Below, in pieces: positions 1-10,396 of a stretch of DNA of 64,000 nt (position 1 is the first letter of the stretch; each line of letters starts with the position of its first letter). This DNA is from Halicephalobus mephisto. Taxonomy: Eukaryota > Nematoda > Chromadorea > Rhabditida > Panagrolaimidae. Under the pieces are notes generated by a model, which searched no databases, was not told where the DNA came from, and worked only from the letters and a program-made list of their open reading frames with translations. The position numbers and the translations under genes were made by a program. The stretch spans positions 124,001-188,000 of the forward strand of contig SWDT01000065.1 in assembly GCA_009193035.1 (NCBI GenBank), given 5' to 3'.

Positions 1-189
1 TTATCAAAAAAATGAATTTTATTCAACTGAGATAAATTTAATTTAAAAAGTTAAAAATTTAAAAAAAAAATTAATTTTTTAAAATTTTTTAAATTAAGTA
101 ATGTTTATTAATTTTAGGAAAAATTTAAATAAAATAAAATAATTTTGAATGGAAATTTTTAATGTTGATAAATATAATCATTTTTATGT
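1..189. other. AT-rich low-complexity sequence
   Basis: Runs of A and T with short repeated AAATTT-type words. No gene, RNA or ordered repeat unit is visible. Confidence 0.6.
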
Positions 190-1870
190 TTTTTTAAAGG
201 ACTAGTAGTCAAGTTTGTGACGGAAAAATTAGTCAAATATTTTTCGTAGCGAGACCACACCTTGATGTACATTGTCAGAATATAGAGATCAAAGAAACCG
301 TCGAATAAAAATTTTTATTTCATTATGAATAACGTTACAGTACCAATAGCCAAATTTATTGTTAATGAATCAAGTATTTTTTGCGAAAAAATTACATTGT
401 GATATATATTTTCAAAAGATGAAGACGGAAGAAACTGCCGGGTAAGAAAGTCGTGATTTTACGATAAATACAGTTTATAATATTAATAATCAAATTTATT
501 GTTTAAAAAATGAATATCTTTTGTAATAGGATCATACTGTGATAGATACCTCTAAAGTATAAAGATGGGACAAATTTTTAGTTAAGAAAGTCGTGATTCT
601 GTAATGAATATAGTTTATTATATTAATAATCAAATTTATTGTTGAAAAAAATGAATATCTTTTGTAATAGAATCATACTGTGATATATACCTCTAAAGTA
701 TAAAGATGGGACAAATTTTTAGTTAAGAAAGTCGTGATTTTACGATAAATACAGTTTATAATATTAATAATCAAATTTATTGTTAAAAAAATGAATATCT
801 TTTGTAATAGAATCATACTGTGATATATACCTCTAAAGTATAAAGATAGGACAAATTTTTAGTTAAGAAAGTCGTGATTTTACGATGAATATAGTTTATA
901 ATATTAATAATCAAATTTATTGTTAAAAAAATAATTCTTTTGTAATAGGATCATACTGTGATATATACCTCTAAAGTTTAAAGATGGGACAAATTTTTAG
1001 TTAAGAAAGTCATGATTCTGCAGTGAATACAGTTTATAATATTAATAATCAAATTTATTGTTTAAAAAATAATTCTTTTGTAATAGGATCATACTGTGAT
1101 AGATACCTCTAAAGTATAAAGATACAAGAAACTTCTGAATGGAAAATTTGGTCCTACAGAGAATAATGTTTACAGTATTAATAACTAAATTAATATTTAA
1201 AAATTAGTTAAATATCTTCTACGACAGGACTGTATTTTGATATTTATTTTCAGGACCTAAAAATCAAAAAAGCTGTTTAACGAAAATTATAATTACACCA
1301 CGAATAATGCTCACAATATCAGTAATTAAATCCACACTTGAAAAGTAAGTACTTTTCGCAACAGGACCACATCGGCATGTGTCAGAAAATAAAGATCAAA
1401 GAAACTTCCGAATGTAAAATTTGTGATTTCATTACGAACGATGTTTACAGTCTCATTAATCAAATCCATTGTTGAAGATGAATTAATTATTTTTCGGAAT
1501 AAAATTGGACCTTGGAATTTTGGAAAATAAAGATCAAAGAAATTTCCGAATAAAAGTTGCGATTCCGCCACGAACGCGGCCAGAATACCAATGATGTCAC
1601 TGATTTAGGTTGTCAAAAATTCCATCAATTTTATAATTTTTATGTTTTTTTTAATAAAAAATGTAATTAATCAAGTTTAAAAAGTTCGAAATAAATTAAA
1701 AAATTAATTTTTCGAACAAAACAGTACTTAAAATTTGTCGTTGAATTTTCGATACGGTAATGAGTCAAATATCATTCGCGACGAAAACACACCTTGATGT
1801 ATCTTGTCGAAAAATAAAGATCAAAGACATTGCCGAATGAAAGTTTTGATCTTACCGCGAACGTTGTTTG
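190..1870. repeat. Tandem array, unit about 140 bp
   Basis: Five well-conserved copies start with GGTAAGAAAG or GTTAAGAAAG at 441, 581, 722, 862 and 1000 (spacing 138-141 bp). More diverged copies on both sides are marked by AAAGATCAAAGAAAC-like words near 285, 1393, 1530 and 1815, again about 140 bp apart. The centre is homogenised and the flanks have decayed, as expected of an array renewed by unequal exchange. Stop codons fall in all frames, so it is not coding. Confidence 0.9.
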
Positions 1871-2279
1871 ATTCATTTTCGATCATAAATTTGACTAAAA
1901 ATTTTAAAATTAAAAATTTGGCTTCAGTACTATCTTTGAAGTAATTTTTTACAATATATAATTACCACTCATCACATTTGATTATTTTTAAAATAAATAA
2001 AAAACAAAAATATTTTTAAAAAATAAAAAAATAAATTTTCAAAAATCTTAAAAAATCGAAAATCCGAAATTTTGGAAGTTTTAGAATTTTTTGGAAATTT
2101 CGTAAAAATTTCATTTTTTATTTTTGTAATATTATGATTCGAAATTAACATATAAAAATCGAAATTCTAGCATTTTTTAGAAGCATAAAAGTGCAAAATT
2201 CCATAGTTTTTAATATTAACAAGAAAGTTCTGAACATTCCTGTTGGGACAATTTAGTAATAATTTTTATTAATTTTTAT
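1871..2279. other. AT-rich unique or decayed sequence
   Basis: A/T-rich sequence with short imperfect repeats of TTTAAAAATT-type words. Nothing gene-like is seen. Confidence 0.6.
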
Positions 2280-2700
2280 AATAATATGATTTTAGAATGA
2301 ATATCTTTAATTCAAGATTTTCAAAGTTTTTAGAGCATTATAGAGATTTATGTGAGATAGTTTTGTAATAATTTTCACTTTTATAATAGTGTGATTTTAG
2401 AACCAATATCTTTAATTCAAAATTTTCAAAGTTTTTAGAGCATTATAGAGATTTATGTGGGATGGTTCCATAAAAACTTACTTTTAATTTTTATAAAATA
2501 ATAGTTTTAGAACCAATATATTTAATTTAAGATTTTCAAAGTTTTTAGAGCATTATAGAGGTTAATTTCGAAGTAGTTCCATAAAAACTTACTTTTAATT
2601 TTTATAAAATAATAGTTTTAGAACCAATGTATTTAATTTAAGATTTTCAAAGTTTTTAGAAATTTTCGAAAATTGATGTCAAAACGATTTCGTAATAACC
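2280..2700. repeat. Tandem repeat, unit about 108 bp, four copies
   Basis: The word TTTTTAGAGCATTATAGAG recurs at about 2331, 2436 and 2546, and a diverged copy begins near 2656. Spacing is 105-110 bp. Non-coding. Confidence 0.85.
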
Positions 2701-2825
2701 TTCATTTCTTATTTTCATCACAGTATGTTTATCGATTATTGCACACAGTACTATTAATTTTTCGAAGCTCTTGCACTTTTCTGTTTTTTGAATAATTATT
2801 ATTTGTCCCATCTGATCCTTTCACT

Positions 2826-3200
2826 ATGACCAAAAAACAAGAAACAAGAGCCTGGTCTTTGGTGTTTTGCCGAAGCGAGAACGAGCAGGTGCCGAAGCTG
2901 GTCAAGTGCTGAGCTGTAAATCGGGCCTATTGACTGATTCGATATTCTTCGTGTCAAATGACATTAGGTACTTGAAAACACTGACCATATGGAAAGTTGG
3001 ACTTTTAGACATTGATCGTAATATAGACAAATTGTTTGCTACAACGGTTCTTGAAAAGACGTAACTGAGAATCCCGTCGGTGGTCTAGTTGAGTTCCTTT
3101 GTGTACAAAACAGACTCAAGGGTGTTTGCTTTGAGAGGAAATTGATCGACCCAAAGAGCAAAGAATGGTTTTTCCCTTATAAAAATTATCCACAGAATTG
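2826..3200 (+). pseudogene. Possible degenerate coding remnant
   Basis: A GC-richer island in which three plus-strand frames are open one after another: an ATG frame from 2826 to about 2912, a second frame to 3064, and a third from about 3056 to 3198. No splice-site pair of worm-like length joins them without a stop. Either this is a decayed gene, or the open frames are chance products of the local composition. I do not recognise the product. Tandem arrays lie on both sides. Confidence 0.2.
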
Positions 3201-3364
3201 AAGAGGGGTTTGAAGTTCCAAAATCGTATATTCACAATCATGTTGAAAATGACCAACCTAAAGTTTTGAAAACAATACTTATTTTCTATCTTCATCGATA
3301 TCTCGAAAAATCGAATATAATTGCAGTTTTTGAGTTTTCAAGTTTTGAATTTCGTCACAGTTAC

Positions 3365-3935
3365 ACATAAAAACGTACATTAAAACGGTTCTAATAAATC
3401 AGAACATTATGTTTAATACACCGATGTATTAAATACAATGCATCGATAAAAACTTAATATGTTGATATATTAAATACAGTATATCAATTACATCAGAAAT
3501 ACTTCAATATATCTATAATATGGACTATATGTAAAAATATCTCCAATACACCGATGTATTAAATACAATGCATCGATAACAATTTAATATGTTGATATAT
3601 TAAATATAGTATATCTATTACATCAGAAATACTTCAATATATTTATACTATATACTATATGCAAAAATATCTCTAATATATTGATGTATTAAATACAATG
3701 CATCGATAACAACTTAATATGTTGATATATTAAATACAGTATATCAATTACATCAGAAATACTTCAATATATCTATAATATATACTATATGTGAAAATAT
3801 CTCCAATACACCGATGTATTAAATACAATGCACTGATAAAAACTTAATATGTTGATATATTAAATACAGTATATCAATTACACCAGAAATACTTCAATAT
3901 ATCTATCATTATTTACTATGTATCCATTTTTTGTA
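3365..3935. repeat. Palindromic AT satellite, four 130-bp units
   Basis: Units starting AATACACCGATGTATT (or a close variant) occur at 3415, 3545, 3675 and 3805, exactly 130 bp apart. Each unit contains several short palindromes such as ATGTTGATATATTAA and CAGTATATC. The block is bounded on the left by GTACATTAAAACGGTTCTAA and on the right by TATGTATCC followed by a T run. Very similar boundary words flank the block at 61.5-62.2 kb, so both look like copies of one satellite-bearing element. Confidence 0.85.
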
Positions 3936-4560
3936 TGTACAGTGATGACTTTTGAAATTTGATAATTTGAAAAAATCTTTGATTCACAATAGTATTGAAA
4001 TATATCAACTTAAGAGTTATATTTTTTCATAATAAAAGACTAAATCAGGAACTTTATCTTTTGCATCTCAAATCGATGATCCATATATCCAACCACTGAA
4101 TTACTGTAGCTTATTTAGATCTGTTTTATCCAGTTGCTTCTTACCAAATCTTACATAACAAAATCTTTCCCGGTTTTTGCACCTTCGAAATCTTTGGATA
4201 ATCCCTACTTTGTACTTGATTAATCTCGTGAAATTAGCATATTCATTCGAGATTTATCTTTTCCTAAGTACTAAAATGAAATCAGAATTTCGATTTTTGG
4301 CATTTCTGATAGTCCATATATCCGCTGAAATATCCTGATTTGATTTTTTTTGTATTAGGATATTCTTCAAAGAAAATCAAAAAAGTCTTCCGATTTTTTA
4401 CACCTTCTGGCGTCCAGGAGCTTGGGATAATCCTTATCTGTACCGGATTGAAGTCGTCACAGAGACATATCCACTTGAGAATTATCTTTTGTTAAAGAAA
4501 AAACATCGGAAAAATCATTTTCAATGTTCGAAATCGATTATATATATATATCCAATCAAT
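3936..4560. repeat. Tandem repeat, unit about 230 bp, three diverged copies
   Basis: CCATATATCC-like words lie near 4081, 4314 and 4543, followed by similar text containing GATAATCC and ending in ATTATCTTTT or ATTTATCTTTT. The copies differ by many substitutions. One copy has an open plus-strand frame, but the matching frame in the neighbouring copy is broken, so I do not call it coding. Confidence 0.65.
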
Positions 4561-4763
4561 AGGAGATTTGAAATTGTGAATTTTTTTAAAATTATTTTTA
4601 AAAATTAAATATAAAAAAATATTGATAAATTTTATGTTTAAAAATTTCATATGTACTGTAATAATGGATATTTTAATAAATTTTAAATTTATTTTTGAAG
4701 ACGTATATTTATTTAAAATTAATTTTTAAGGATATTTGAAAAAAACTAAAATTCAGTTTTTAG

Positions 4764-4962
4764 GTTTCGATCGATAACCTATTCAATTATCGAGTTATTT
4801 GACTGTACTGTTTCCAATCGGAAGAAAATTGCAAGTTTGGAAACCGATGAAGATGACCTGTTGACCAATTACGGGTCGACAAAACAGACAATGGCATTGT
4901 TCTTTTTCGGATTCGAACAAGTTTCAGTTTACAATCAGATCAGGAGTACTGTGGAAACTTAG
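4764..4962 (+). CDS. Candidate exon, product not recognised
   Basis: A 65-codon open frame begins directly after a good acceptor (TTTTTAG at 4757-4763), with the reading frame set one base after the splice site, and ends at TAG 4960-4962. The residues are well mixed, with an acidic patch L-E-T-D-E-D-D-L-L near the middle and an aromatic patch A-L-F-F-F-G-F near the end. The next bases, AGTAGGGACA, could serve as a weak donor. The last part of this frame is the part copied into the adjacent 143-bp tandem array. It may be a real terminal exon or a chance frame in a GC-richer island. No upstream exon was found. Confidence 0.3.
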
Positions 4963-5500
4963 TAGGGACATTTTTCAAAAATTTATAAAAAATTGTTTTT
5001 CAAATTCAAAATTATTATATTTTTCGAACATTTACGAAAATTTTATTTTTCAAATTCAAACAAGTTTCAGTTTACAATCAGATCAGGAGTACTGTGGAAA
5101 CTTAGTAGGGACATTTTTCAAAAATTTATAAAAATTTTATTTTTCAAAATTAAAATTTCCGTATTTTTCAGAAATTTACGAAAATTTTATTTTTCAAATT
5201 CGAACAAGTTTCAGTTTACAATCAAATCAGGAGTACTGTGGAAACTTAGTAGGGACATTTTTCTAACATTTATAAAAAATTGTTTTTCAAATTCAAAATT
5301 TCCGTATTTTTCAGAAATTTACGAAAATTTTATTTTTCAAATTCGAACAAGTTTCAGTTTACAATCAGATCAGGAGTACTGTGGAAACTTAGTAGGGACA
5401 TTTTTCAAAAATTTATAAAAAATTGTTTTTCAAATTCAAAATTTCCGTATTTTTTGAACATTTATGAAAATTTTATTTTTCAAATTTAAAATTATCGTAT
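4905..5500. repeat. 143-bp tandem array that duplicates the end of a possible exon
   Basis: GTTTCAGTTTACAATCAGAT (or its one-base variant) starts at 4921, 5064, 5208 and 5351, a spacing of 143-144 bp. The array unit is the last 40 bp of the candidate exon at 4764-4962 plus the AT-rich text after it. Since 143 is not a multiple of three, the open frames that run across several copies are by-products of the repeat. Confidence 0.9.
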
Positions 5501-6180
5501 TTTTTAAAATTTTTATTTAAAAACAATTTTGAAAATTTTTGAATTTTGATTGAAATTGAATTTTTTCACTGATTTTTAAATTTTTTAGAATCAATAGAAA
5601 TTGAGAAAATATTTACATTAGAAATGTCTAAAAATAATTCGAAATTTGGAAAATTAAAAATTAAAAAAATTTAAAGTTTTTTTGAAATTAATAAAAATTG
5701 AAATAAATAATTACATTTTAAAAATTAATTTTATTCAAAATTTAAAAAATTTAATTCAAGGTTCTTAAACGGAAAATATTTTTTAAAAATAATCCAAAAT
5801 TAACTTTTTTATTTTTATTCAAAGTTGGAAAAATTCAAAAAATTTAATTCAAGGTTCTTAAACGGAAAATATTTTTTCAAAATAATCCAAGATTAACTTC
5901 TTTTTTAACTCGTAAAAGTGAATTTTATTTTTGTTCGCAATTGAATAGAAAAATTCGAAAAATTTACTTCAAGGTTATTAAATGAAAAACATTTTTTAAA
6001 AATAATCCAAAATTAACTTTTTTTTAATTCGTAAAAATGAATTTTATTTTTATTCAAAGTTGAAAAAATTTTAAAAATTTACTTCAAAATTCTTAAATGA
6101 AAAACATTTTTTAAAAATAATCCAAAATTAACTTTTTTTTAACTCGTAAAAATGAATTTTATTCTTTATAATTATCCGAA
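5501..6180. repeat. AT-rich sequence with a 92-120 bp tandem repeat
   Basis: From about 5740 the word TTCAAGGTTCTTAAACGG and its variants recur near 5761, 5853, 5973 and 6089, followed each time by AAATAATCCAAAATTAAC. The first 240 bp are plain AT-rich text. Confidence 0.75.
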
Positions 6181-6526
6181 AATCCACACCAATTTTTCAA
6201 TTTTTTAATTTTCGAAAATCACCTATTTTGTTTTTTTACTTTCCCTTGTGTTTTGATTTATCCATGTTTCAACCTTTCAAATCTTCTTTATTATTCGTTA
6301 TTTACTAAATGAGGGTGTTGTTTGTCCTCCAAAAAAACATGCATGAACAAGAAAAATAGACAAAGGTCATTTGGGGGCACAAATGGACTCTGATCAATTT
6401 TCTCTCCCAATGGAGCCATTTTTCATGGTCGCTAAAAAAACGCTTTGTTTATGCCGAAAATCCAGGATCAAGAAAAAGAACAATGGAAATCATTAATCAA
6501 AGGCAAACGGATCAAGAAGGATTTTG
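6181..6526. other. Unique intergenic sequence
   Basis: Mixed-composition sequence with a few short open frames. No splice-framed exon or RNA gene is recognised. Confidence 0.5.
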
Positions 6527-7337
6527 GATTATCCGAGTGGAGTTTTTTCGTTGTGGAATAAATTGTGGATCGTAATTTTAGAAAAATTTTATGCAAAATA
6601 TTTTCGAAAAAATTTTGAATTTGAAACTACAACTGCTGAACGAGCACTCAACGGATTTTCGTAATCCTTTTTTATTGACCTCGAATCACTGTCATTTTGT
6701 TTGTGATCGAAATGATGTCAAATTAAACAGCATATCTGCAAAATGAGAAAGGCAACACTTTCGAGAAAAGCTTTCGACCAATCCCACAGATCCAGGTTAA
6801 TTTCCAGCGTGAAACAGCTTCAGAATCATTCTCATCACGTTCAACTAGCTTCACTAGTTTGTCCCTAATCAAGACTATTAACGACTTCTCCAAAACAAGA
6901 GCAGGGAACACTTTTCACTTTCTAAAACTGAATCTAGATAGAACCCTAAAGCTTCAAAGTTGTTTTTCTTACATAAAAAGGACTTTTAGGGTGCTATCAT
7001 CATTCTTTCATCAAGTTCAAGTACCTTTACTGCCTTATTTATGATTACAAAAGCCTTAAAAATCAATAGATTCCCCAAAACAAGAGCAGGGAACACTTTT
7101 CACTTTCTAAAACTGAATCTAGATAGAACCCTAAAGCTTCAAAGTCAACTTATACCATAAAAAGACCTTTTTTAACTTTTAATAATCATTTGTATGTACT
7201 TTAAGTGATTTTACAATTTCGTTTACAATAGGAATTACGATAGGAAAATACTGGAAAAATTAGTAATTTCCTGAAAATGTACCCAGGGAACACTTTTCAG
7301 TCTTTAAAACCAAACCAAATTGAATCTGGAACAGAAC
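6527..7337. repeat. Left arm of an 811-bp inverted duplication
   Basis: This segment is the near-perfect reverse complement of 14676-15486, and both arms are 811 bp long. Only scattered substitutions and a few small differences separate them. The arm contains three internal copies of the GGGAACACTTTTCA word (near 6906, 7090 and 7287), a word also found in the 37.5-38.2 kb array. It also holds a 62-codon minus-strand open frame (6911-6723) that starts at GTG. That frame is kept in the right arm with one residue changed (N to S). The duplication is so recent that this conservation is not evidence of coding. No transposase or target-site duplication was found. Confidence 0.95.
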
Positions 7338-7780
7338 GCCAAAACTTTTTCGAATATTTTTTTAAAAATATGTTTAAATTATTTATTTTTATACAAATTA
7401 AAGCAAAAATTCTAATATATTCTGAAACAAAAAATTTAAAAACAATATTCATCAAATTGCAAAAATTTTAAATTTTGATTTTTTTTATGTTTTTAATATT
7501 TTTTATTAAATAACAAAATATTAAAATATGAATTTTTTAAGTCCATCCCCGAAAATAAAAATGTTGCCAGTTAACAACAATGCCCTTCAGTCCTCTTCGA
7601 CTTGTCAAATTATTTCGTCTTCTCCGTCAGGATGATCCAACTTCAAGTGTCCTTTGCAAAAAAACAATAATTCATGTCCCCCGCTGGGTTCTGTAGAATT
7701 CAAGGGAGTCGAGGAGCTGATCTCGGATAGTTTTGGAATTTATGGACTTCAAAACAAAATTAAAGTTGAAAATTTAAAAA
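7338..7780. other. AT-rich stretch, then a GC-richer island
   Basis: 7340-7555 is low-complexity A/T. 7556-7760 is a GC-richer island with short open frames on both strands (for example about 43 codons on the minus strand ending near 7598), none with a start codon and matching splice sites. Confidence 0.5.
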
Positions 7781-8210
7781 AATAGAAATCAGGAAGTTTT
7801 TAGAATTTTTTACAATGTGATGAAATTTTTTAGAATTGTTACGTCTTTACTTAACAGTAAGACACAAATATAATAATAGGAACAATATTACTAAGTATCA
7901 GAGGTACACCCAGGGAGGACTCTCGATACACCGAAGTGTTCCTTTTTGTACTCCTCAGTGGGGAGAAGGAACTGTTAAGTCTTCGATATTTTGAATATCT
8001 CCGATCATGGAAACTATGTATCCACAACAAGGATCTTCTAAAATGTGTTGAATTTTTTTAGAATCTTCTATAATATGATGAAATTTTTTAGAATCTTCTA
8101 CAATGTGGTGAAATTTTTTAGAATCTTCTATAATATGATGAAATTTTTTAAAATCTTCTATAATGTCACAAAATTTTTTAAAATCTTTCAAAATCCAATA
8201 AAAATTTTCA
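7781..8210. repeat. 30-bp minisatellite interrupted by an LTR
   Basis: GATGAAATTTTTTAGAATCT followed by TCTATAATAT is repeated about six times. The array is split by the insertion at 7837-8029, and the sequence on either side rejoins exactly when the insert and one 5-bp duplicate are removed. Because the unit is a multiple of three, long open frames cross it on both strands; these are artefacts. Confidence 0.85.
7837..8029. mobile_element. Solo LTR of a retrotransposon, 193 bp
   Basis: The insert begins TGTTACGTC and ends CCACAACA, giving the TG...CA ends and the short TGTT/AACA inverted termini of retrotransposon LTRs. It is flanked by AGAAT (7832-7836) and AGGAT (8030-8034), a 5-bp target duplication with one later change. 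It sits inside a minisatellite whose unit is restored when the insert is removed, so the boundaries are firm. It contains a TATA-like AAATATAATA and is GC-richer than its surroundings. No internal coding region follows, so it is a solo LTR left by recombination. The TGTTACG start would suit a BEL/Pao or Gypsy element, but the family cannot be fixed. Confidence 0.8.
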
Positions 8211-8541
8211 AATTCTTTGACACTTTTGCAGAAATTTCTGGAGAATTGCAGGATCTAGTAAAAACTCTCCTAGAAGCTTCTGAAGTCCTTTCGAAATTTT
8301 TCAAACTTTGCAGAATCCAGAAGAAACTTAAAACTGACATCTGAAATTCAGAATTCTAAAAACTCCAAGAATTTTTTAAAATTCATATTTTGGAAATTTC
8401 GTAATAATTTTTATTTTTATTTTTATAATAGTATAGTTTTCAATTTGAAATATTTATTTTTTCCGTTGACTGTATTAATATTTAACAACCCCTTTGTGTC
8501 TAAAATCCATGTTTCCTGATTATTCCAATTTTCCAAAGTGA
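8211..8541. other. Unique AT-rich sequence
   Basis: Some leftover AGAATC-type words from the neighbouring minisatellite. No gene seen. Confidence 0.5.
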
Positions 8542-8790
8542 AGTGAGAACAGAAAGAGTTGGAGCGGAAAATTGAGTTTTTCAAATCGTCACGGAGCTTC
8601 TGTTTCAATCAATGTTAAAGAAGAAAAACGAATCATTGCTAATTTGCTTCTTCTAATGTTTGCCGACGAAGATTTGACCGTTTTAGTCCATAATTGGACA
8701 AGAAATGATTCAATTGTCTTGATTGCAAATAGACCGAAACAAAGGCTCAAATGTGTTTTAGGAAACTTTTGCAAGAAAAACCCTGAATGA
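8542..8790 (+). CDS. Candidate exon, product not recognised
   Basis: An 82-codon open frame runs from just after a stop at 8539-8541 to TGA at 8788-8790. The residues are varied and charged, with a basic start, a hydrophobic run I-I-A-N-L-L-L-L-M-F near the middle, and a basic C-terminal third. The only ATG is internal, so it would have to be an internal or terminal exon, and no good CAG/TAG acceptor stands at its left edge. The opposite strand is also open over the same bases. That weakens the case. Confidence 0.3.
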   Translation, partial: SENRKSWSGKLSFSNRHGASVSINVKEEKRIIANLLLLMFADEDLTVLVHNWTRNDSIVLIANRPKQRLKCVLGNFCKKNPE

Positions 8791-9049
8791 AAAATCGCCA
8801 TAAACCCAATTTTGCTCGTCTAATCCGCTCAAATTTGGATTTATCGTTTTTCCCAGATTTCGATTTGTGAAAAAGTGATTTGAAAAATCTTTATGGCCAT
8901 TGGATTTAATTGCAGAAAAGTGATTTTTGAAGTTACAATAGCAATATCGTAGGTTTTGACGTGTTCCATGGTTTCCTCTAGAATCTGATTGATGAAGTGC
9001 TCTTCCGTGACGGATTTATATCATAGTAAACAAGTCATCAAAGGTGTTT
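8791..9049. other. Unique sequence
   Basis: No gene, RNA or repeat recognised. Confidence 0.4.
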
Positions 9050-9890
9050 GGAAACGAGAAAAACAGTCTCGATTACGAATTACCAAAGTTTGATTGGTTT
9101 TGATGCGAAATTCGACTTGTGCTTGAAAATAAACAAATTTTACATGATTACAAAAAAGTTCGAAGTGATTATACTTCTTGTTTTCGATGTTAAGTTACGT
9201 TTCCATTTAAGCAGTAGCAAATTCGTCATGATTATCGACGACTTTCATGACGGAATTGAATTCACACGCTTCGTGAACTAGTTTTTGCACTTCCATTTAC
9301 ATTCATGAACAAGTGAATTCATTATAATCATCAATGAATTTGCTACAAAAATAGACATCGTGTTCGAACTACTTCTTACGTTAAGTCTAGCTTGCATTTA
9401 AAAATAATCAAATTTATCATGATCATCACATTGTAAAAGTATACTATATGTTTCTTGAACTATTGCTGAGATTCAACCAATGTTTAAAAACAAACAAATT
9501 CATCATGATTATCAAGATTTTTGTTCCAAGAGTAGATATATGAACTATTTCTTATATTAAGTTCAGTTTATGTTTAAAAATAATCAAATTTATCATGATC
9601 TTCACATTGTAAAAGTATACTATATGTTTCTTGAACTATTGCTGAGATTCAACTAATGTTTAAAAACAAACAAATTCATCACGACTATCAAGATTTTTGT
9701 TACAAGAGTAGATATTTAAACTATTTCTTATATTAAGTTCAGTTTATGTTTAAAAATAACTAAATTTATCATAATTATCAGCGATTTTTGCCATGAAAGT
9801 AAATTCATACTTTTCTTGAACTACTGCCTTACATTAACTTCTATTTGGGCTTAAGATCAGCTAAATTCATGATGATTATCAGCGAAAGTT
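9050..9890. repeat. Tandem repeat, unit about 90 bp in pairs of about 180 bp
   Basis: TTTAAAAATAATCAAATTTA and TTTAAAAACAAACAAATTCA alternate, each followed by TCATGATTATC-like text and then a TTGAACTATT word. The copies between 9380 and 9780 are closest. Those at 9060-9300 and after 9780 are diverged. Confidence 0.75.
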
Positions 9891-10108
9891 GGTTCAAGAT
9901 TCAATGAAAACCGCTTTTTCCATTTATTTCTCATTCCAATATAACAACATCCCCTACTTCTATAATTATGAAAGATTTCATGACTTGGATGATTTTCCGT
10001 TTTATGACAAAGAAAAAGAACAATAACTCCTTCAGGATCTCGCATTCATAATATCTTCCCCAGAACCTTTGTTAATTCATCCAGTTTGTCATAAATTTAT
10101 GCGTCCAA

Positions 10109-10288
10109 ATGCGGAACGGGGTTGCATGTTGTAACGTTCGTTCTGGTCAGTCTGTTCTTTTCAAAATTGGCTCAAAACAAGCTGTTTTGCAATTTGATGG
10201 CGGCAAAGACAATTGGAGCGGGAAATGTTTGTCCGAAGTAATAAACCCTAGGGTTTACCGGGGACAGCAATTTGTCACATATTTATGA
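10109..10288 (+). CDS. Candidate short ORF, 59 aa
   Basis: An ATG-initiated frame at 10109 is open to TGA 10286-10288 in a GC-richer island (about 9890-10390). The peptide has two Cys near the start and a G-G-K-D-N-W-S-G-K-C segment. A second plus-strand frame is open over 36 codons of the same bases, and another island frame lies at 9904-10026, so chance cannot be excluded. No splice or trans-splice site was found at the start. Confidence 0.22.
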   Translation: MRNGVACCNVRSGQSVLFKIGSKQAVLQFDGGKDNWSGKCLSEVINPRVYRGQQFVTYL

Positions 10289-10396
10289 GCCGTTTTGCCT
10301 TTCAAAGAATATGGAAGGCAGTTAAGTGAAGTCATATCGAACTTCAAAGAAAGTACTTCGGTTATGGTAGTTCACAGCTGAAGGTTCCGAGGGATT

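Noticed and set aside
3..180. Telomere-like repeats at the window edge
   Set aside because: No TTAGGC-type repeats; only AT-rich low-complexity text.
4993..5489. Open frames of 141 and 69 codons on the plus strand
   Set aside because: They run across the 143-bp tandem array and repeat the same AT-rich text; produced by the repeat, not by selection.
7955..8344. Stop-free frames on both strands over the 30-bp minisatellite and solo LTR
   Set aside because: The unit length is a multiple of three, so frames stay open mechanically.
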